Assembly: GCA_004297625.1 (NCBI GenBank)
Contig: SCTY01000012.1
Coordinates: 1 to 64,000 of the forward strand
Reading direction: 5' to 3'
Length of the DNA: 64,000 nt
Origin: Betaproteobacteria bacterium
Lineage (GTDB): Bacteria; Pseudomonadota; Gammaproteobacteria; Burkholderiales; SG8-39
Shown here one piece after another: positions 38,849 through 45,434 of this stretch. The position numbers and the translations under genes are program-made. Each line of letters begins with the position of its first letter. Positions within the stretch are counted from its first letter, which is position 1. A model generated the notes under the pieces. It was not told where the DNA came from. It was given only the letters and a program-made list of their open reading frames with translations, and made no database searches.

Positions 38849-40105
38849 TCAATTAGTCTTCTTCAGCAGTTCCGCGGATATGACCCGGCGAGCTGTCTGG
38901 ATGTCTATGCGATTCATTTCCATAAACGGAGCCGCACTATCGACGATTCGCTCCACGTTCCCCAAAATCCTGAACCGCTTGTACTTGTCCTCGTACCGTT
39001 CGATACCTAACGCCTCACCGAGTAGCGTGACAAAGTTCTTAACCTCAAATCCATAGTTCTCCTCTTCTACGCAGAGGTCTCGCTGACAACTGTGATAAGG
39101 GGTAACTAGGACATCAATCGAGGCGGCCCGGGCCGCCTCGAGAAGTTTTTTGTGTGCCGCGTTCTTGGCCTCAGGAGCGCCATTGAGGCGACTGCACATA
39201 TAGCCATAGTTTCTTAGCTGATCGATATCTATGAGAGATACGCCAGGAATGGATGACACAATCTTCCGGATGTTTTCAGAGGCGCCGTCCAAACCAGCGT
39301 GCTCATGAAGTGCGATTTTCTTGTCTATCGGCTTCAACCACTTGGTGCCGAAAAGCGGAAGGCGATCAACTAAGAACCTAGTGATGTGCTGGACATCACA
39401 ATTGAAGGCAGCGAAATTCCGGATATGGTCATCATACTGAATCTGGCAGGATGGGCACCAAGTCAGCAAAGTTTGTGGTTCAAATGCCTCTACATTTGTC
39501 TTTAGATTCCTTACGAGCTTGCCGCCCGTTTCATTGTCGCCATCTTGAAAATGGACAATGCCACAACAGTTGTTCGAACCTCCGATCACTTCTAGATCAA
39601 CACCTAAGACTCCAAAAATATCCTCTAACGTCAACACTAGATGCGACGTACGCGGCATGTTGCAGCCGATCCAAAATAGATACGTCGCGCGCTCTTTGCG
39701 CTGGTCTTGGCGCCCGTGCAGTCTCTTAATGGATTCGGGATCGACCTGCATCCCCACTAATACACGATTGGTCTCTACCATCGCTTTAAAGGAGGACGAA
39801 CGGCCGGCCCGCCGATTCATAAGGCTCTTCGCTATCGCGAGCATGCGACGTGGGTTGACGCGTTCCGGACACGCCTTTATGCATTCGCCGCTACCAGAGC
39901 ACGCAGTCACCCAGCTCATTGCGGCGGGCGTGGAATCTTCGTTGCGCAGTAGCGCCAGAACGCCCCGGACGAGATCCTTTGCCTCTGATGACGCTGCGAT
40001 CGTGTGAGGTCGCGTAGGGCAAACTTCCGCGCATAGCCCGCAGGTCGTGCAGGCGCGCAACGACTCTTCAGCCTCTCGCTGGATGACCTCCTGCAACGAC
40101 CGCAT
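38849..40105 (-). CDS. HdrD/GlpC-like Fe-S and CCG-domain electron-transfer protein
   Basis: 418 aa. N-terminal ferredoxin-type region: a full [4Fe-4S] motif CTTCGLCAEVCP (C19, C22, C25, C29) and a second one with only three usual cysteines, CSGSGECIKACP (C69, C75, C79). Two CCG-type repeats follow (NNCCGIVHF with CPSCQIQY, then the C-terminal YHSCQRDLC). Such proteins move electrons between soluble carriers, disulfides or quinone and partner enzymes. Lying in the same cassette as a molybdopterin oxidoreductase, it is the likely redox partner. Annotating it as a heterodisulfide reductase would be over-specific. Confidence 0.85.
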   Translation of the reverse strand: MRSLQEVIQREAEESLRACTTCGLCAEVCPTRPHTIAASSEAKDLVRGVLALLRNEDSTPAAMSWVTACSGSGECIKACPERVNPRRMLAIAKSLMNRRAGRSSSFKAMVETNRVLVGMQVDPESIKRLHGRQDQRKERATYLFWIGCNMPRTSHLVLTLEDIFGVLGVDLEVIGGSNNCCGIVHFQDGDNETGGKLVRNLKTNVEAFEPQTLLTWCPSCQIQYDDHIRNFAAFNCDVQHITRFLVDRLPLFGTKWLKPIDKKIALHEHAGLDGASENIRKIVSSIPGVSLIDIDQLRNYGYMCSRLNGAPEAKNAAHKKLLEAARAASIDVLVTPYHSCQRDLCVEEENYGFEVKNFVTLLGEALGIERYEDKYKRFRILGNVERIVDSAAPFMEMNRIDIQTARRVISAELLKKTN

Positions 40106-40143
40106 TCGTTCAGCTTCCGTGGTCGGCCCGCTGAAAGCCGAAC

Positions 40144-40542
40144 TTAAGAACCAAGATAGGCTTGCGCTTCAATTTCTATCAGCATGTCCTCACGTATAAG
40201 TTCCGTGATGAGGCCGGTGCTAACGTGAGCGGATCCTGGTAGGTACTCCTTACGGATGTCAGCGAGCCGATCGTAGTGCTTTCGATCTTTGAGAAATGCT
40301 GTTGTCTTAAAGATATCTGCCATGCTGCCGTTGGCTGCCTCGACTACTTTCCTAATGTTTTCGAACGTTAGTCGGGCCTGGGTTTCGAAATCAGCCGGCA
40401 AATGGCGTTGCCATATCGGCCCCGGAATGTGTGACAGTGCTGAGGTTCCGGAAATGTAGAGCACATCTCCGATACGGACTGCACGAGCGAATGGGCCAAC
40501 TGGCTCCGAGAGCCCTTTTGGGTTGTAAAGCGTCTTCGGCAT
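40144..40542 (-). CDS. RidA-family protein lacking the usual active-site Arg
   Basis: 132 aa from the ATG at 40542 (GGGG upstream). The fold is recognisable by LYNPKGLSEPVGPFARAV, DVLYISGTS and MLIEIEAQAYL. The position normally reading PAR, with the Arg that binds imine carboxylates, reads SAH, so ordinary 2-iminobutanoate deaminase activity is doubtful. Related subfamilies without this Arg act in catabolic operons, for example on aminomuconate-type intermediates. 38 bp upstream of the Fe-S protein gene. Confidence 0.85.
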   Translation of the reverse strand: MPKTLYNPKGLSEPVGPFARAVRIGDVLYISGTSALSHIPGPIWQRHLPADFETQARLTFENIRKVVEAANGSMADIFKTTAFLKDRKHYDRLADIRKEYLPGSAHVSTGLITELIREDMLIEIEAQAYLGS

Positions 40543-40570
40543 GTATAGCACCCCGCCTTGCTTGTATGCG

Positions 40571-41551
40571 CTACTCCATCTTCACACCAGCTGCCTTAAC
40601 GACGGGAGTCCACTTGTCGATTTCAGTACGGATGAACCGAGCAAAGCCATTTGGGGTCGTTGCTACAGCATCCGCACCGAAGTCCTTAAAGCGCTGGTGT
40701 ATATCCGTTGATTCGAGCGCGGTACGGATTTCGGAATTAAGCCGCACTATGATGTCTTTCGGCGTTCCGATCGGCACCCATATTCCTAGCCACCCTGCCG
40801 CTTCAAAACCTGGAAGGCCAGATTCCGCGACCGTCGGCACTTCAGGCAGAAGGAACGAACGCTTCGCGCTCGTAATTGCGAGAGCTGTGATTTTGCCGCT
40901 ACGGATGTGTGGTAGCACAGTATCGATCGATGCGAACATCATTGCCACCTGGCCGGCGACGACGTCGGAGAGTGCAGGTGCCATCCCCTTATAAGGGACG
41001 TGCACTAGGTCAGTCTGCGTACGTAACTTAAATAGCACGCTTGTGAGGTGCACACCGGAGCCGTTCCCTGATGAAGCGTAGGTCAGACCGCCGGATTTCG
41101 TCTGTGCCAGTTGAATCAGTTCCTTCAACGAATGCGAGGGCACTCGAGAATTCACAACAACTACGTAAGGTACGACCACCACAAGGCTGACGGGAGCGAG
41201 GTCTCGCGTGAGGTCGTAAGGTAGGTCGGGGTATGCGCTCACGCTTGTCGCGTTCGCAACACTACCCATTAGTATCGTGTAGCCATCAGGAGCAGCTTTA
41301 GCCACGTAGTTAGAGCCGATATTTCCGCCGGCGCCCGGACGATTCTCAACAACAACAGGCGTACCGAATGCCTGCGACAACTTTTGCCCGACAAGTCGAG
41401 TTACGGTGTCGCCGTATCCCCCTGGAGGAAACGGGATAATCAGATGAATTGGTTTGACTGGGTAAGTCTCGGCAGTCGCCGGGGTTATATACCCAGCCAG
41501 AATGATCATTAAGCCGAGGAATATGGAACTTGAAAGATGGCCGAACCTCAT
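40571..41551 (-). CDS. TctC/Bug-family periplasmic solute-binding protein
   Basis: 326 aa from the ATG at 41551 with AAGGAGGAGCAGC upstream; the longer frame is rejected. A signal peptide ends near ATAET, then YPVKPIHLIIPFPPGGYGDTV, the Bug-family ligand loop, and GAGGNIGSNYVAKAAPDGYT. These proteins bind carboxylates and other small acids. First gene of the minus-strand operon, so it probably captures the cassette's substrate. No TctA/TctB membrane genes are nearby. Confidence 0.92.
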   Translation of the reverse strand: MRFGHLSSSIFLGLMIILAGYITPATAETYPVKPIHLIIPFPPGGYGDTVTRLVGQKLSQAFGTPVVVENRPGAGGNIGSNYVAKAAPDGYTILMGSVANATSVSAYPDLPYDLTRDLAPVSLVVVVPYVVVVNSRVPSHSLKELIQLAQTKSGGLTYASSGNGSGVHLTSVLFKLRTQTDLVHVPYKGMAPALSDVVAGQVAMMFASIDTVLPHIRSGKITALAITSAKRSFLLPEVPTVAESGLPGFEAAGWLGIWVPIGTPKDIIVRLNSEIRTALESTDIHQRFKDFGADAVATTPNGFARFIRTEIDKWTPVVKAAGVKME

Positions 41552-41683
41552 GCTGCTCCTCCTTCCTCTCTGTTTGTGCATCACGATTGGTTGCAATTGC
41601 CATCGCCACGAACTGTGAGCCCCGCTCACTCTATAGCTCTTAGTAAGGTAAGTGCTGCAGGCGGCAAGCCCAAAGCGCAGCGC

Positions 41684-41697
41684 TTGATTCAGATCAA
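41684..41697. promoter_or_regulatory. Exact FNR-box consensus in the divergent promoter region
   Basis: TTGATTCAGATCAA fits TTGAT-N4-ATCAA with no mismatch. It lies 53 bp before the RidA2 ATG and 133 bp before the TctC ATG. A centre at about -41 for the rightward transcript is possible, giving class II activation by an FNR/ANR-type regulator under low oxygen. The binding protein is not shown in this window. Confidence 0.65.
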
Positions 41698-41749
41698 GAA
41701 AAACGTGGCGGACACCAATGAAACTGCAATTTTCCAGAGGGGAGGATGT

Positions 41750-42136
41750 ATGACTCGAGAAGTAATCAGCACACCACGGGCACCGAAGCCGATTGTTCCA
41801 TTGTCGCAGGCTATACGAGCCAACGGCTTCGTCTTTGTATCAGGGATGGTTAGTCGAAACTCAGCGACCGGCAAGATCGAAGGGTCAAACATTCAAGAGC
41901 AAACGAAGCTCGCTTTGGAGAATATCCAAGCTGTCCTTGAAGCGGCAGGCACGTCACTTAAGAATAGTGTTCGCGTAACTGCCTTTCTCAGGGATCGGAG
42001 CGATTTCGGAGCGTTCAATGAGACCTACGGCAAGTACTTTCCAGAATCACCACCAGCGAGGGCCGTAATTCAGGCTGCAGATTTCATGCGGCCAGAAATC
42101 CTCGTAGAGATCGAATTGACGGCTGCAATGCCGTAG
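41750..42136 (+). CDS. RidA-family deaminase-like protein with intact Arg
   Basis: 128 aa from the ATG at 41750, preceded by GGGGAGGA; the frame upstream is non-coding. PIVPLSQAIRANGFVFVSG and the active-site block SPPARAVIQ with the conserved Arg, then ILVEIELTAAMP. RidA proteins hydrolyse reactive enamine/imine intermediates; dedicated copies occur in degradation operons for nitrogenous compounds. 66 bp before the oxidoreductase gene and probably co-transcribed with it. Confidence 0.88.
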   Translation: MTREVISTPRAPKPIVPLSQAIRANGFVFVSGMVSRNSATGKIEGSNIQEQTKLALENIQAVLEAAGTSLKNSVRVTAFLRDRSDFGAFNETYGKYFPESPPARAVIQAADFMRPEILVEIELTAAMP

Positions 42137-42202
42137 GGCGTAAACAAGCAGCCTCTGCTTTTAGGCCGGGGAGTCGGTAAACCGTTTATTGAGCGAGTTG
42201 TC

Positions 42203-44380
42203 ATGGTGACGCGAACAATTCCAAGTACGTGCACCGAATGCACGGTGCAATGCGGTTCCCTGGTTCACATGGAGGGTGATCGACTCGTAAAGATCACGGG
42301 CAATCGTTCACACCCAAGTTCGCGTGGTGCTTTCTGCGTAAAGGGAATGAATGCACCACTTGCAAGTCGAACTAACCCCAATCGAATTACCTACCCGATG
42401 CGCAGAATCGGTGAGAGAGGGCAGGGGAAGTGGCGACGGCTCTCCTGGGCAGAAGCTCTCGACCAGATTGCGGAACGCTTCGGGGAGATCAAGGTAAAGC
42501 ATGGAGCAACCGCCATTGCGGGAGCCTGCGCGACCTTCAACTACAGCAGAGGTACGGCCGTCAGATTGCTGATGCGAAGCTTGGGTTCACCCAATCTCCT
42601 GATAAACCAAGACATGTGCCACGGAGCGAGGGCGACAGCCGCATTACTCTCCGGCTTTGGCGGCATGCCAGGCAATGAACTAAGCAAGGCAACAGTAATC
42701 ATGGTGGTTGGCAAGAGTCCATCGGAATCCGACATTGTGGAGTGGACCAATATAAGGGCCGCGAAAGCACAAGGTGCCCGATTACTGGTTATTGACCCTC
42801 GCAGAACCCACGTAGCACGCCTTGCAGATCGCTGGCTAGCCGTGAAACCCGGAACGGATGCAGCGCTTGCGCTAGCGATGATTCATGTCATTCTTACTGA
42901 GGATCTACACGACCGTAAGTTCGTTGAAACATGGTGTACAGGGACTGACGAGCTGCGCGAGAGAGCTCGTAACTATACGCCAGACGTTGCAGCCAGGATT
43001 ACAACGATCCCCGCTGAAGAGATCATTGAAACGGCCAGATCGTTCGCTAGTACAAGACCGGGCTCTATGGTGCTTGGGCACGGTATCGACGCCCAAGAGA
43101 ACGGCGTAATGACGGCGCTTGCGTTTCAATCTCTGCTTGCGCTCACAGGAAATGTCGACCGGCAAGGAAGCAATCGATTCGTGAAGCAGGTACCCGGCTT
43201 CCGCGGACACAGCTATTTCTGTAACGAACCTCGATTCCGTTTGCCGGCCGCTATAGAGGACAAGATCATTGGTGGTGCACGGTTCCCACTATGGTGTGGC
43301 TCGGGGACGTATGCGCAAGCCGCCCACAATCCATCTGTTCTGAAGGCTATACGGACAGGTGATCCATATCCCGTCCGCGGCATGTATGTAAGTGGGACGA
43401 ATCTCGTTTGCACATATCCAGATCAACAGAGCACCGTTCAAGCGTTGAGCGCTCTCGATACGCTTGTAGTCGCAAGCGACGTGATGACGCCTACCGCAGA
43501 GCTTGCAGATTTCTTTCTTCCTAAGACCACAGCACTTGAGGAGGAGGATTTGTTTATCGGCCGTAGCGAGCCGTGTATCACTCTCGCTCAACAAATCTTT
43601 TCGCCGCAGGGTGAGGCGAAAACAGATGTGGAAATTGCAATATCGCTACGCGAGAAATTGGAGGAACGTGGGCTAATTGAATTCGACGTGTTTCCTTGGT
43701 CGAGTCATCGCGAATTCAACGATTATGTGCTTGAAGATACGAAGGGAAGCCTGGACGAGCTGCGCCAGACGGGGTTCCGTTCGATCGACTATGGGTATGA
43801 GGACTACAAGAAGAGCGGCTTTAGAACGCCGAGTGGTAAATTCGAATTTGGTCCGGGCAAGCTAAAAAGCTATGGCTACGATCCCCTGCCTGATTACAAA
43901 ATTCCGTCTTTTTTAGGTGCCGCAAAACAATTCGACCTCGTCCTCCTCACAGGTGTGAGGAGCATGGCGTACCACCACTCGCGGTTCAGAGATCACAGGT
44001 GGGCTCGTCGGATAAAGAATGTTCCGGAAATTACAATAAATCCCACCACGGCAGCACGACTTAAGATTAGCAAAGAGGATTGGGTTTGGGTGGAGACGCA
44101 TAACCACTTGCCGCGCGCTCTGCTCAAGGCAAAGCTGTCAGATACAGTTGCTGAGAACGTTGTTGCAACCGGAATGGGGTGGTGGTATCCGGAGATGGCA
44201 GGTTCTTCTCACGGATCATCCGTGTTTAATATCGGGGTTGCAGTCTCGTATGGCCCGCCCTTCGACCCCATTTGCGGCTCTCCCGCCGAAGCAAGAAACA
44301 CGGCCTGCAGATTGGTGCCAGCCGATCGCGGCGAAGTAGAGGCCTTGCTGGAGGGAGCAGAATTACCTCTAACCGACTAA
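42203..44380 (+). CDS. Molybdopterin oxidoreductase (DMSO-reductase superfamily)
   Basis: 725 aa. [4Fe-4S] motif C10-x2-C13-x3-C17 with C45 (FCVKG). Molybdopterin-binding motifs include LLVIDPRRTHVARLADRW and KPGTDAALALAMIHVI. C139 in NQDMCHGAR is a candidate metal ligand. A C-terminal molydopterin-dinucleotide-binding domain (about 580-715, LLTGVRSMAYHHSRFR, and HGSSVFNIGVAVS). No twin-arginine signal, so a cytoplasmic enzyme is likely. Family members hydroxylate, dehydrogenate, hydrate or transhydroxylate small organics; the reaction here is unknown. GC is visibly lower than in the housekeeping genes. Confidence 0.88.
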   Translation: MVTRTIPSTCTECTVQCGSLVHMEGDRLVKITGNRSHPSSRGAFCVKGMNAPLASRTNPNRITYPMRRIGERGQGKWRRLSWAEALDQIAERFGEIKVKHGATAIAGACATFNYSRGTAVRLLMRSLGSPNLLINQDMCHGARATAALLSGFGGMPGNELSKATVIMVVGKSPSESDIVEWTNIRAAKAQGARLLVIDPRRTHVARLADRWLAVKPGTDAALALAMIHVILTEDLHDRKFVETWCTGTDELRERARNYTPDVAARITTIPAEEIIETARSFASTRPGSMVLGHGIDAQENGVMTALAFQSLLALTGNVDRQGSNRFVKQVPGFRGHSYFCNEPRFRLPAAIEDKIIGGARFPLWCGSGTYAQAAHNPSVLKAIRTGDPYPVRGMYVSGTNLVCTYPDQQSTVQALSALDTLVVASDVMTPTAELADFFLPKTTALEEEDLFIGRSEPCITLAQQIFSPQGEAKTDVEIAISLREKLEERGLIEFDVFPWSSHREFNDYVLEDTKGSLDELRQTGFRSIDYGYEDYKKSGFRTPSGKFEFGPGKLKSYGYDPLPDYKIPSFLGAAKQFDLVLLTGVRSMAYHHSRFRDHRWARRIKNVPEITINPTTAARLKISKEDWVWVETHNHLPRALLKAKLSDTVAENVVATGMGWWYPEMAGSSHGSSVFNIGVAVSYGPPFDPICGSPAEARNTACRLVPADRGEVEALLEGAELPLTD

Positions 44381-44436
44381 CGAAGTTACTTCTTTCGGCA
44401 CGAGAGCCTGGTGGATCAACAACGGAGGAAAGGAAA

Positions 44437-44540
44437 TTGAGCCCAGTCGCAACTTCCCAAACCGTTGTGCAGCGTTAAATGGCTGGGTTACATGGGCCGT
44501 AACTGCGGCTGCGCGGCTCGATCTGTTGCATCAGCCTTAG
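44437..44540 (+). pseudogene. Possible methyltransferase N-terminal remnant
   Basis: A TTG follows GGAGGAAAGGAAA and reads LSPVATSQTVVQR before a stop. One base back, the frame continues as LNGWVTWAVTAAARLDLLHQP, which resembles the dimerisation helix of small-molecule O-methyltransferases. A single-base frameshift plus loss of the rest would explain it. Weak evidence because the match is short. Confidence 0.25.
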
Positions 44541-44553
44541 GCAGCCCGACGTG

Positions 44554-44570
44554 CAGCTTAGAGAGGTGAT
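44554..44570. repeat. 17-bp direct repeat, right copy
   Basis: CAGCTTAGAGAGGTGAT, identical to 37673-37689. Flanking bases differ on both sides, so the identity is limited to these 17 bp. Spacing between the copies is about 6.9 kb. Confidence 0.7.
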
Positions 44571-44588
44571 GGCTAGTCCGGTACTACT

Positions 44589-44890
44589 TCAATTGGCCGT
44601 TATACCAGCAAGTCGAATAGCACGACCAAAACGTTCGTAATCGGAGCGGATTCTAGCGGCGTAGACCTCTGGTGTAGATCCGGACGGTTCGATACCGACC
44701 GCTCGAAATCGTTGCTGCGTATCAGGGTTATTAACTGCCTTTGCGACTTCATTTGAAAGCTTCGAGATGATGTCTCGCGCAGTGCTGGCTGGTGCAGTAA
44801 TTCCAATATCGATCTTGTATTCGTAATCTGGGATACCAAGCTCAACGAACGTAGGAACATCAGGCGCCAGCGGAGAACGCTTAGAGCTGC
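44589..44890 (-). pseudogene. TctC/Bug-family protein, C-terminal fragment
   Basis: About 100 codons match the last third of a TctC protein: SSKRSPLAPDVPT, IGITAPASTARDI and QQRFRAVGIEPSGSTPE. The signal peptide and first 200 residues are missing. Similarity ends at about 44890, where the opposite strand starts to read as a Crp/Fnr-type protein. The junction therefore cut two genes. Confidence 0.75.
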
Positions 44891-45384
44891 GCAAAGCGAT
44901 ATTCGTCTATGCCGGGTTCCGCTTGAACGTTCTCGGGCGCTCGGTTGCCTGCAATGCGTACCATTCGATCGTCGAGCGGTTGGCTCGCTGGCTGCTGCTC
45001 ACGCAGGATCGCATCCAGCGCGATGAAGTGCTCCTCACCCACGAGATGCTCTCCCAGATGCTGGCCGCGACGCGGCCGCGCGTGAGCCTCGCGGCGACCA
45101 AGCTGAGAAAGCTCGAGATCATCGACTACCGGCGCGGGCTGTTCCGGATTCTCGACCGCAAGCGGCTCGAGAGAACCGCGTGCGAATGCTACGAGGCGAC
45201 CAAGGCGCACCAGAAAATGCTTCCTTTGGCTGCCGGGCGTTCCGTACGGTACGTAGGAGCGCGACGCCGCGTCCGCTTGATTGGAACGCTTTTTCTGGCG
45301 AATCAGCAGCTTGCAAGGCCTAAGCGCGGCTTTGCTGCACGCAGGCGGCGCAGGTGGCCTTGCAGCCTTGACCAAGCTGAATAA
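44886..45384 (+). pseudogene. Crp/Fnr-family regulator, C-terminal fragment
   Basis: From ELRKAIFVYAGFRLN the frame reads as a Crp/Fnr dimer helix and winged helix: RSVACNAYHSIVERLARWLL, LLTHEMLSQMLAATRPRVS, RRGLFRILDRKRLE and CECY. The cyclic-nucleotide-like sensory domain (about 130 residues) is absent and there is no ribosome site. The gene lost its 5' part at the accessory-region boundary. The missing half was not found near 37.1 kb, so a deletion or rearrangement is more likely than a simple insertion. Confidence 0.75.
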
Positions 45385-45434
45385 GACTTGCTGTCCGAAT
45401 AACGATTAGGCGTCGTCGAGGAGGGCGGCCGCCG

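Noticed and set aside
37105..45384. Integrative conjugative element
   Set aside because: No integrase, relaxase, transfer or replication genes are present, and no copy of the tRNA-Gly 3' end was found at the right side.
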